NCBI GenBank assembly: GCA_023429365.1
Contig: JAEYVW010000483.1
Coordinates: 1-5,683 of the forward strand
DNA from: Bacteroidota bacterium
GTDB lineage: Bacteria; Bacteroidota; Bacteroidia; Chitinophagales; Chitinophagaceae
Direction: 5' to 3'
DNA length: 5,683 nt
The position numbers and the translations under genes were made by a program. Shown one piece after another: positions 1 through 5,683 of this stretch (its first letter is position 1; each line of letters begins with the position of its first letter). The notes beneath the pieces were generated by a model that saw only the letters and a list, made by a program, of their open reading frames with translations, was not told the origin of the DNA and did not search any database.

Positions 1-1625
1 TAATGCCCGTTGATATATACAGGTGATGAAAAATCCTCCTGGTAATTCTTTGAATAGGTATTAGTGCCTCCTCCGAGGTCGTGATCTAGGAACAGTACAA
101 GTTTTCTTCCATCGTTCTTTGCCAGCTTAAGCAGGTAAACAACTTTGAATACAATAAAAATATTCTCCCGGAAATATTTTTGTACGACGGGGGTGAAGTC
201 GGTATGTATCTGCTCCAGCTTCTGCTGGTTTTCTCTCATCAATTGCAACTTCTCTGTACTGGTAAAACTGGCGCCATGTTTATGATAAACGTACAGGCCC
301 ATATTCAAAACGCTTCTAAAACCTTTTTTTCTGCCTCGGAAACAAAGATCCACTTCTTCACCATATCCGCGGGGAAATGCTTCTTCATTCAGCGAACCAG
401 TCTTTTCGATCATTTTCTTATTGATGACCAGGCAGAAGCCCACTCCTGTGGGTATATCCTCGTATAATGTTTCCAGTGGAGTCAAAACAGTATTCATCCC
501 CTCCACATCCTGACCGGTAAGGATTTCATTGTCGCCCATCCGGGGAAAGCTGCAGATCGTTGCGCAGTTTGACATGGGTGTGATGGTACCGATGGTCGGA
601 TCTACCATCATCGGGTGAATCAGTCTCGACAACCAGTTGGATGGAACCTCTATATCGCTATTCAGTAAAACGATGATCTCGCTTTCACAACCGGCGATCA
701 GTCTGTTAACCGCCCGTGTGAACCCGATATTCACTTCATTTCGGAGAACCCTCACCTGGCTGTTTTCCCTTTGTACCTGTATGAGGTAATCATATACCCG
801 CGTATCGGGACTGCAATCATCTATGATAAATAAGTTAAAGGGTAGATCGCTACGCTGGAGGATCTGTGGTATCAGCTTTTGTACATACTCCAGGCCATTG
901 TATACGGGCACAATGATATCCACGGTTGGTCGGCCCGGGATATGCCCGGTATTCCATTGACGGACCTGTTGCCGCGCCATAGAAAGTGCCGTCACCTTCT
1001 CCCGATTGATCACACTGTAAGTTCGCATCTCAGCGTCATACAATGCTTCGGCATCAGGAAGCTGTACAGCCGGCTTTTCCGACCATTTGTGATAATCCAG
1101 GTTTAAATAACTTCCATCCGACACAGATCGGATCAATTGTTTTCTCTGGGAATTTGTTTTCTGGCTTATCAACTCCTTCAGAAACTTCTTTCGGCTGATA
1201 CCCAGTTTCTTTAAAATATAGATCAGGTGTACGAGGCTATGCAGTTTACTAACTCGCCTCAGTGAAAATTTATCAGATTCAAATTCTATATTCTTTTCTG
1301 AAACGTCGAATCGCAGTCTGTAACAGGACCAGGGCACTTTCACCAGGCCGAAAATTTCGGAATCCGAATAAAATAACTTCCAGTGATGCTGTTCGGAATA
1401 ACCATGCCCGAAATCATAGTAGATCTTAGGTAAAACAATACTGCCGGAATTGAGTTGGATAGAATAACTGAAAATATACCAACCGGCCTTTATGATCTTA
1501 TCTTCAGTAATGATCTGAAAGAAGGGATCATTATCATGAGAGTGATAGACCGGTCGCCCGTCCGACTCCTTCATGATCATTGCGCTGTTGGGTAATAATG
1601 TCGCTTGTAACTTTCTCGAAAACAT
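1..1625 (-). CDS. Multidomain glycosyltransferase (GT2, start of GT4), C-terminus cut off
   Basis: The frame is open from an ATG at 1625 to the left window edge, giving 541 visible residues and no stop. Residues about 44-125 form a beta-rich domain (KAGWYIFSYSI, then YYDFGHGYSE, then LRFDVSE). This resembles the non-catalytic N-terminal domain I know from O-antigen-type multidomain transferases. Residues about 235-470 are a GT2/COG1216 rhamnosyltransferase-like GT-A domain: VDIIVPVYNG, the IIDDCSPD loop, NIGFTRAVN, LNSDIEV (DXD-type metal and nucleotide site near 322-326), TGVGFCLVINKKM, and GYGEEVDLCFRGRKKGFR carrying the acidic catalytic region. At 507-524 LVLFLDHDLGGGTNTY matches the glycine-rich start of a GT4 GT-B domain, so the whole protein is probably a two-catalytic-domain enzyme. 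It likely adds sugars to a lipid-linked glycan in the cytoplasm. The start follows the GT61 stop by 26 bp, with no clear ribosome binding site. Donor and acceptor are unknown. The GT2 call is firm; the GT4 extension rests on about 35 residues. Confidence 0.9.
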   Translation of the reverse strand, partial: MFSRKLQATLLPNSAMIMKESDGRPVYHSHDNDPFFQIITEDKIIKAGWYIFSYSIQLNSGSIVLPKIYYDFGHGYSEQHHWKLFYSDSEIFGLVKVPWSCYRLRFDVSEKNIEFESDKFSLRRVSKLHSLVHLIYILKKLGISRKKFLKELISQKTNSQRKQLIRSVSDGSYLNLDYHKWSEKPAVQLPDAEALYDAEMRTYSVINREKVTALSMARQQVRQWNTGHIPGRPTVDIIVPVYNGLEYVQKLIPQILQRSDLPFNLFIIDDCSPDTRVYDYLIQVQRENSQVRVLRNEVNIGFTRAVNRLIAGCESEIIVLLNSDIEVPSNWLSRLIHPMMVDPTIGTITPMSNCATICSFPRMGDNEILTGQDVEGMNTVLTPLETLYEDIPTGVGFCLVINKKMIEKTGSLNEEAFPRGYGEEVDLCFRGRKKGFRSVLNMGLYVYHKHGASFTSTEKLQLMRENQQKLEQIHTDFTPVVQKYFRENIFIVFKVVYLLKLAKNDGRKLVLFLDHDLGGGTNTYSKNYQEDFSSPVYINGH

Positions 1626-1651
1626 AGTGTGGTGGCTTTTTTCGGTTTTTA

Positions 1652-2779
1652 TTAGTCTATATTCTTACTTAGGATATCTTTTAATTGTGAAATATCTATT
1701 TCCCATTCGTAGTTGTGCTGGTGTCCATCAAAAGTTCTGGTTGGAAAACTAAAAGGGTGGTAGTTACATCCTTTAGCCAGTGCCAGTGTGGCAAAGCAGG
1801 GATTGATATACTTATCCGGCATTATTTCAATGATCGTAGTACCCTGTTTGCAAAAAACCAGGTTAGACATACCTGCTCCATGTGGAGAAATAAGTATGTC
1901 GGCACTGTTAAATTTTTCTGCCTGCTCTGCGACTGATTTCCCTGTACTCACAAATATTTCCGCCTCAAAATTTTCCTCCAGGAAACTGATCACTTCCTTT
2001 TCATTTATGATTCGCCGGTTTGAACTGTCGAGCCTGGCGCAATAAAGTATTCTCTTCTTTCCCGCGATTTCACCATCGTGCGAATTACTTCCCAATTTTC
2101 TTTTGTACAGGCATTCCAGGTAATCCAACATCACCGGTGAAGCATTGAAAGAAAATTCGCCGCCAAGAAATGAGGGATAGAGTAACTGTTTTGCAAAGAA
2201 AAGTCTGTCCTGCAATGGCAGTAATTGAACATCAGTGTCCATGTCAATATCCAGCATATCGAGATATTGCTTCGCGAAACCTGGCAGGTTTGAGGGAAGC
2301 AATAACTTCAATTCACTATTTAAATTTTTTAAAGCAGCATAAAGACAAAGGGAGGGAAGACATTGCAATGTCCAGTGATAGTAATTCGCATAATCATGAT
2401 TATACGCCATAAAATATGTGATCCCTTCCGGGAGGATTATGACGTCGTCCAAATTCCGGTTTGCAATATCGCGTAATAAGGTTTCCGGTTTCAGGTAGGC
2501 TGATTGCTGAATATAATTTTCCGGGCTTTCAAACACAAAACCCCAACGCGGTTCGATATACTGGTCTTTAAAAGCTACTGCACGCGCCGGGGTATTATTG
2601 ACAGACATATCAGCCTTGAAAAACTCCATAGCACGGCTTACACCATCCTTATAACTGTCAGAGTTATTTTCAGCCGGTGGAGATATTTGTATGAGTGCCG
2701 GTATTTCATATATATTAATGCCTGTCATGGGGGCTGTTTCCATTTTAATGGTGAACAAGTTCCTACGGATCGTATGCAT
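1652..2779 (-). CDS. GT61-family (DUF563) glycosyltransferase
   Basis: This is a 375-residue protein when started at the ATG at 2779. An in-frame TTG at 2797 would add six residues; I prefer the ATG because neither site has a ribosome binding site. Family marks are NHDYANYYHWTLQCLPSL at about 127-144 (the HNYYHW-type signature of PF04577), YCARLDSSNRRIINE at about 246-260 (conserved arginine and NE pair), EQAEKFNSADILISPHGAG at about 285-303, SNLVF just after it, and TIIEIMP at about 315-321. Known GT61 enzymes include eukaryotic xylosyl- and GlcNAc-transferases, and bacterial members occur in capsule and LPS loci, so donor specificity cannot be assigned. There is no signal peptide or membrane segment, which fits a cytoplasmic enzyme. 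It is the fourth gene of the co-directional glycosyltransferase run. It sits in the same frame as the upstream coiled-coil gene, with only one stop codon between them. Confidence 0.9.
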   Translation of the reverse strand: MHTIRRNLFTIKMETAPMTGINIYEIPALIQISPPAENNSDSYKDGVSRAMEFFKADMSVNNTPARAVAFKDQYIEPRWGFVFESPENYIQQSAYLKPETLLRDIANRNLDDVIILPEGITYFMAYNHDYANYYHWTLQCLPSLCLYAALKNLNSELKLLLPSNLPGFAKQYLDMLDIDMDTDVQLLPLQDRLFFAKQLLYPSFLGGEFSFNASPVMLDYLECLYKRKLGSNSHDGEIAGKKRILYCARLDSSNRRIINEKEVISFLEENFEAEIFVSTGKSVAEQAEKFNSADILISPHGAGMSNLVFCKQGTTIIEIMPDKYINPCFATLALAKGCNYHPFSFPTRTFDGHQHNYEWEIDISQLKDILSKNID

Positions 2780-2830
2780 CAGTTCACTGTATTTCAAAAT
2801 AAGCTTACTGATTTCGTTAATAATGGCTGA

Positions 2831-3202
2831 TTACTTTCTATTGAACAACCTTTGCTTCATCATCCCCGCAAAAGTTCTTTTCTCATATGTGCGTTTATAC
2901 CAGTCGATATCCTGGTTCAGTCTTTCAATATCGTTGAGTAGTTTATTGATCAGTTGCCTGTTACCATTGTTGCTATTCTGGCACTCAGCCAGCTTTTCAC
3001 CGGTTTCCAGTATAATCTTATCCTTTCCCTCGATCAAAAGATGCAGGCGTTGAATCTCCTGTTCCTGTCTTTCGATGGAGTTTTGTTTGGCAAGGATCTC
3101 AGCATCCAGTTTATTTTCTATCGACTCCAGCATCTGCTGCAATTCATCGATCTTGCCTCCTTCAGTAAATGACTCCGGTTTGAATATCATTGAATTTTTC
3201 AT
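2831..3202 (-). CDS. Small coiled-coil protein of unknown function
   Basis: This is a 123-residue protein started at the ATG at 3202, 11 bp after the GT4 stop. A GTG at 3229 would add nine residues and overlap the GT4 gene, which is less likely. I do not recognise a named family. Residues about 17-75 and 83-104 are rich in Glu, Lys, Gln and Leu with heptad-like spacing (IDELQQMLESIENKLDAEIL; ERQEQEIQRLHLLIEGKDKI), so a coiled coil broken near the NSNNGN stretch at about 76-81 is likely. The end is different: WYKRTYEKRTFAGMMKQRLF at 101-120 is aromatic and basic and could dock on a membrane or partner protein. It has no signal peptide and no catalytic motif. Its place between GT4 and GT61 genes suggests a scaffold, chain-length or tethering role, which is inference only. 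The frame runs past its TAA straight into the GT61 gene, so it could also be the detached N-terminus of a longer transferase. Confidence 0.75.
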   Translation of the reverse strand: MKNSMIFKPESFTEGGKIDELQQMLESIENKLDAEILAKQNSIERQEQEIQRLHLLIEGKDKIILETGEKLAECQNSNNGNRQLINKLLNDIERLNQDIDWYKRTYEKRTFAGMMKQRLFNRK

Positions 3203-3213
3203 AGACGTGATTT

Positions 3214-4335
3214 TTAGCCAAAGCTCCACATAGCAGTCTGTCTTGGTATTGGACCTGATCCCGCGTAAAGCGAGCGGTACATTTTATAATTCTGGTTCAC
3301 ATCAAACTCAACCCTGCATATTTCCTCTGAATAATTTCCCATGACATCCAGCATTTCACGATTATTATAATACTGCAAGATCTTAATAATGGCTTCATGA
3401 GCCGTATCAAACAAATCACCATTAATTCCTTTCTTCACGATATCTGTATTGCCGGTGCAGTTGCTGAGCAATACCGGCTTCTTTAAAGCCAGGGCTTCAA
3501 GCACAGCAAATGACAATCCCTCGTATTTAGAGGTTGAGATATAAATATCAGAGGTGGATACATAGCGATGCACGTCCTGGTTATCGAGCCAGCCTGTTAC
3601 AACAATATTGCTTGATGTAAAGGATTCCTTATAACGCCCGTCACCAATCCATACAAATTCGATCTGATCCATATCCTGAAAATAGGACGCGATCGCGTTA
3701 AACAACAGTGGATCCTTTTGCTTTTCAATCCGGCCGCTGGTCACAATCCTGAATTTGTCACCAGCTTTTTTTGCAATTACCGTTTTCTGATTGCTGATGC
3801 TGATGCCATTGTTGACATAACTTGCTTTAATGCCCAGCTTCATGTATTCTTTTAATTCAGAAACCGAGCAGCAAACAACATTACCACCAACGAGGTTGCC
3901 CAACTTTTCTATCCATTTGTAGAAATATCTTGTAATGCGGTTCTGAGTGGAAAGAAATGGTGCGCCATTAGGTGTGTAAAATACATTTGAAATCCCAGCC
4001 AGACGGCAGGCCACACGTCCAAGCAACCCGCTTTTCGAAGAGTGAAGATGAACGGCATCAGCCAGGTTACTCGCCTTTAATCTTTTCAAAATTTTATAAA
4101 GTTCAGTGAGTGCTATGAAATCACGAATAGGGTTTATCGACCGCTGCACACTTGCCCAACGTATAAAGCGAACATTTTGCCTGGGGAATTTTTTCTTCAC
4201 TTCCTCCGCGGTCATTTCTTCTTTCCGTTCTCCGTGCACCACGATATGGGTATCATCAGGCATAGCCTCTGCAAGCGATTTTACGAAGACCGCGATACCG
4301 GAAGCAAAAGGCTCAACTATGTGAATTATAACCAT
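3214..4335 (-). CDS. GT4-family glycosyltransferase
   Basis: This 373-residue GT-B enzyme starts at an ATG at 4335 (MVIIHIVEPFASGIAVFVKS). The N-terminal acceptor-side Rossmann domain includes HLHSSKSGLLGRVACRLAG at about 96-114 and YTPNGAPF at 120-127, both typical of GT4 enzymes of O-antigen and exopolysaccharide loci. The C-terminal donor domain starts near 195: RIVTSGRIEKQKDP at 196-209 supplies the Arg and Lys phosphate contacts (R202, K205), WIGDGRYKE follows at 229-237, and YEGLSFAVLEALALKKPVLL at 271-290 contains the EX7E motif (E272 and E280) that binds the nucleotide sugar. GNTDIVKKGINGDLF closes the fold. Length is normal for the family, and no key residue is missing. GT4 enzymes are retaining transferases; the sugar is unknown. 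The protein is probably cytoplasmic or peripheral on the inner membrane. It is the first gene after a 168-bp leader with a hairpin and a candidate promoter, so it may head the downstream transcript. Confidence 0.93.
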   Translation of the reverse strand: MVIIHIVEPFASGIAVFVKSLAEAMPDDTHIVVHGERKEEMTAEEVKKKFPRQNVRFIRWASVQRSINPIRDFIALTELYKILKRLKASNLADAVHLHSSKSGLLGRVACRLAGISNVFYTPNGAPFLSTQNRITRYFYKWIEKLGNLVGGNVVCCSVSELKEYMKLGIKASYVNNGISISNQKTVIAKKAGDKFRIVTSGRIEKQKDPLLFNAIASYFQDMDQIEFVWIGDGRYKESFTSSNIVVTGWLDNQDVHRYVSTSDIYISTSKYEGLSFAVLEALALKKPVLLSNCTGNTDIVKKGINGDLFDTAHEAIIKILQYYNNREMLDVMGNYSEEICRVEFDVNQNYKMYRSLYAGSGPIPRQTAMWSFG

Positions 4336-4346
4336 AAATAGATACT

Positions 4347-4378
4347 TGTCACCACAATCCGGTAAGACTATGGTGACA
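4347..4378 (-). promoter_or_regulatory. Strong hairpin in the 5' leader of the GT4 gene
   Basis: On the minus strand TGTCACCATAGTC and GATTGTGGTGACA pair over 13 positions around a 6-nt loop (TTACCG). Eleven are Watson-Crick pairs and two are G-U pairs. On the plus strand these two become A-C mismatches, so the structure is better formed in the minus-strand transcript, the direction of the genes. The hairpin ends 11 nt before the GT4 ATG. It is not followed by a T-run, so it is not a standard terminator. It could affect translation, RNA stability or protein binding; the outer 8 bp are also a perfect inverted repeat that could act as a DNA operator. Confidence 0.6.
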
Positions 4379-4446
4379 CATTAGTTTTTTATTAACAATG
4401 TCAGTGGTGAATTCGGTTCTCGGTTTCTTAAACAAATAACCAACTC

Positions 4447-4477
4447 ATAATATAGTAGGCAGCAGTCGATTGACAAT
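4447..4477 (-). promoter_or_regulatory. Candidate Bacteroidetes-type promoter for the GT4 gene
   Basis: Read on the minus strand, ATTG (4477-4474) is followed after 19 bp by TATATTAT (4454-4447). The known Bacteroidetes vegetative consensus is TTTG, about 19-21 bp, then TAnnTTTG; the match is three of four at -33 and partial at -7. The same bases also resemble a sigma-70 pair (TTGTCA, 16 bp, TATATT). Transcription would start near 4440 and give a leader of roughly 105 nt. In A/T-rich DNA such matches arise by chance, so this is tentative. Confidence 0.3.
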
Positions 4478-4503
4478 AGAGGAAGGCAAAACGTTGCACT
4501 TGC

Positions 4504-5316
4504 CTATCTCTTCCATTTCTTGAGTCGCAAAATTATCTGTTTAGGAAGAATAAACAACAGTAAAAGTCTCATATATGCAACGATTTCTAATACAATACTC
4601 TTGCCAAAGACTCGAGTCACCCGGGCTCTTGCGACTAATTGTTTACCCCTATTTTTATATGACAGCCCTGTTTTGCTGATTTCGGTGGTGACCAAAAATT
4701 CGTCGATGATAGCTGTTTCTCCTTTGTTAATCATGTTCCAGAAGAACGCGTAGTCTTCTGCATAGTCAAATTGCAGTGGGTAATAACCTATTATTTTTAA
4801 CATCTCCTTTCGAAACATCACCGTGGGGTGAATAAACACATTTCTGAAATGCATCGACCTGATAATGTTACTATGTATCAATGGAGTTTTATATGAATAT
4901 CTTTCTCCGGTTTCCCTGTTTTCAAATAAACACCAGGTTCCGGTGAGTACAATTTGCGGGTTCGTGCGCATAAACCTGACCTGTTTGTCAAACCTGTCAG
5001 TTGTAGAGGTATCACCACAATCAAGTCTTGCAATAAATTCTGCATCAGTATTCTCTTCGATCCAGGACAATCCATTATTTAATGAAGCAGTGATGCCAAG
5101 ATTATTTTTGTTTGTTAAAATCACTAAGGGTTTTTCCCTACTTAAAGATTTATTAATTTTTTCTGTTTGTAATGGCTCACTACTACCATCATCGACAATA
5201 ACAATAAGGTAATGGCCACCTGAATACTCCACTGACTCGAGAGAGATGCACAGACCCTTCAGATTGTTGTAGCAGGGCATCAACAAACAAAAATCTATAT
5301 GCTTATAAAACTGCAT
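4504..5316 (-). CDS. GT2-family glycosyltransferase
   Basis: This 270-residue GT-A enzyme starts at the ATG at 5316. Motifs in order are LLMPCYNNLKGL at 11-22 (N-terminal nucleotide-binding strand and helix), IVIVDDGSSEP at 38-48, NKNNLGITASLNNGL at 69-83, FIARLDCGDTSTTDRFDKQV at 94-113 (metal and nucleotide-sugar site), FIHPTVMFRKEML at 161-173, and YAEDYAFFWNM at 185-195 with the acidic catalytic-base region. Where most relatives have a DADD-like acidic site this protein has DCGD, keeping D99 and D102. The C-terminus, about 241-270, is a hydrophobic stretch (IVLEIVAYMRLLLLFIL) followed by a basic tail, suggesting peripheral or single-pass membrane attachment. GT2 enzymes are inverting transferases; the sugar is unknown. 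It lies 38 bp after the DNA glycosylase gene and a hairpin, and appears to be the first polysaccharide gene. Base composition is visibly more A/T-rich than in the leftmost gene. Confidence 0.92.
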   Translation of the reverse strand: MQFYKHIDFCLLMPCYNNLKGLCISLESVEYSGGHYLIVIVDDGSSEPLQTEKINKSLSREKPLVILTNKNNLGITASLNNGLSWIEENTDAEFIARLDCGDTSTTDRFDKQVRFMRTNPQIVLTGTWCLFENRETGERYSYKTPLIHSNIIRSMHFRNVFIHPTVMFRKEMLKIIGYYPLQFDYAEDYAFFWNMINKGETAIIDEFLVTTEISKTGLSYKNRGKQLVARARVTRVFGKSIVLEIVAYMRLLLLFILPKQIILRLKKWKR

Positions 5317-5332
5317 AAGGTAAAATGGTATA

Positions 5333-5356
5333 AACCCTTATTACTGTCTAAGGGTT
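5333..5356 (-). terminator. Hairpin at the end of the DNA glycosylase gene, possible terminator
   Basis: AACCCTTA and TAAGGGTT form a perfect 8-bp stem with an 8-nt loop; the first arm overlaps the TAA stop codon of the glycosylase gene. On the minus strand the stem is followed by TATACCATTTTACC rather than a clean T-run, so a standard intrinsic terminator is not certain. Its place at the border between a repair gene and the polysaccharide genes fits a transcription boundary or an attenuator. Confidence 0.4.
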
Positions 5357-5683
5357 ATATTATTATTCCCCGCTTCTTAATATAATAATGCCACAAAAGC
5401 ATTGTAGCAATGCTGCGATGTGGTGACCAAATCTCCGACAAATTGTTCAACTCATCCTTTGTTACATTATTATCTATTTTTTTTACCTCTTTAAAAGCAT
5501 TGACCATGGCAAGATCACCGGTGGGAAATACATCTGTTCTCTGTAAGGCAAAAATCAAGTATATATCAGCGGTCCAGTCACCAATACCTTTGATACGCTT
5601 CAACGCGAACCTTACATGCTCATCGGGAAGACCCGACATGTCAACCAAATTCAAATCATTTACCTGAATTGCCTGTGCAAGAT
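5355..5683 (-). CDS. AlkA-type DNA-3-methyladenine glycosylase, N-terminus cut off
   Basis: The frame is open to the right window edge, giving 108 complete codons of the C-terminal part, so the true start lies outside; internal TTG or ATG codons are not starts. It belongs to the HhH-GPD base-excision repair superfamily. FALKRIKGIGDWTADIYL, at visible residues 25-42, is the helix-hairpin-helix that grips the DNA backbone (KGIGDWTA). DVFPTGDLAM at 50-59 carries the aspartate (D56) aligned with the catalytic Asp of AlkA. WSPHRSIATMLLWHYY at 85-100 matches the C-terminal helix of the DNA-3-methyladenine glycosylase II group. The enzyme would cut the N-glycosidic bond of alkylated purines in the cytoplasm. 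It ends 38 bp before the GT2 start with a hairpin over its stop codon, and is probably a flanking housekeeping gene rather than part of the glycan pathway. Confidence 0.88.
   Translation of the reverse strand, partial: LAQAIQVNDLNLVDMSGLPDEHVRFALKRIKGIGDWTADIYLIFALQRTDVFPTGDLAMVNAFKEVKKIDNNVTKDELNNLSEIWSPHRSIATMLLWHYYIKKRGIII

Larger units (their letters stand above)
4336..4503 (-). promoter_or_regulatory. 168-bp intergenic leader of the GT4 gene
   Basis: This is the longest gene-free stretch in the window and separates the GT2 and GT4 genes, whose neighbours are otherwise tightly packed. It holds a candidate promoter in its distal part and a strong hairpin close to the GT4 start codon, each listed separately. 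Next to the GT2 stop a weak 6-bp inverted repeat (4484-4489 with 4500-4505) lacks a T-run and is not a convincing terminator. I see no small ORF or known riboswitch pattern. The leader suggests separate transcription of the GT4-to-left-edge genes. Confidence 0.5.

Noticed and set aside
180..1106. Plus-strand ORFs at 180-467 and 879-1106
   Set aside because: Both are antisense to the large GT2 domain, which shows continuous family motifs on the minus strand. They have no recognisable domain of their own.
2780..2797. TTG at 2797 as the GT61 start
   Set aside because: An ATG lies six codons downstream, there is no ribosome binding site at the TTG, and the family motifs begin far downstream of both.
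2691..3053. Plus-strand ORF of 120 codons, Leu/Ser/Ile-rich and membrane-like
   Set aside because: It lies antisense across the coiled-coil gene and the start of the GT61 gene. Its hydrophobic look is what the reverse reading of a Glu/Lys/Gln-rich coiled coil produces.
4484..4505. AGGCAA/TTGCCT inverted repeat at the GT2 stop codon as a terminator
   Set aside because: The stem is only 6 bp with a 10-nt loop and no T-run, so it is too weak to call.
4878..5075. Minus-strand ORF of 65 codons inside the GT2 gene
   Set aside because: It is an out-of-frame shadow of the GT2 coding sequence with no motifs.
4865..5212. Plus-strand ORF of 115 codons
   Set aside because: It is antisense to the conserved metal-binding and nucleotide-binding segments of the GT2 gene and looks like no known protein.
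4685..5431. GTGGTGACCAAA occurs near 4685 and again near 5420, and resembles the hairpin arm TGGTGACA
   Set aside because: Both copies lie inside well-supported coding sequences, have no regular spacing and show no extended similarity; a chance match is the simpler reading.

Overview
The window looks like part of a surface-polysaccharide biosynthesis locus from a member of the Bacteroidetes, possibly Chitinophagaceae-like (an inference without any database search). Supporting signs are start codons with no convincing Shine-Dalgarno sequence, A/T-rich leaders, one candidate promoter that fits the Bacteroidetes -33/-7 pattern better than the sigma-70 pattern, and the overall protein flavour. 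Every gene I can support lies on the minus strand, so transcription runs from the right edge to the left edge.

In transcription order the layout is as follows. (1) 5683-5355 holds the C-terminal part of an AlkA-type helix-hairpin-helix DNA glycosylase, a housekeeping repair gene cut by the right edge. A hairpin overlaps its stop codon. (2) 5316-4504 is a GT2 (GT-A fold) glycosyltransferase. (3) 4503-4336 is a 168-bp leader with a candidate promoter and a strong 13-bp hairpin. (4) 4335-3214 is a GT4 (GT-B fold) glycosyltransferase. (5) 3202-2831 is a small coiled-coil protein of unknown function. (6) 2779-1652 is a GT61/DUF563 glycosyltransferase. (7) 1625-1 is a large glycosyltransferase cut by the left edge. 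It has an N-terminal beta-rich domain, a full GT2 domain, and the first residues of what looks like a C-terminal GT4 domain.

Genes 4 to 7 are tightly packed, with gaps of about 11, 51 and 26 bp, and probably form one transcript started in the 168-bp leader. At least four glycosyltransferases from three families suggest stepwise assembly of an O-antigen, capsule or exopolysaccharide repeat unit at the cytoplasmic face of the inner membrane. The sugars and linkages cannot be read from the sequence. No flippase, polymerase or sugar-nucleotide enzyme lies inside the window.

The least explained parts are the coiled-coil gene, which is in the same frame as the downstream GT61 gene and separated from it by a single stop codon, and the hairpin just before the GT4 start codon. 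I do not see convincing evidence of a wholly new system. No tRNA, rRNA, CRISPR array, insertion sequence or attachment site was found.
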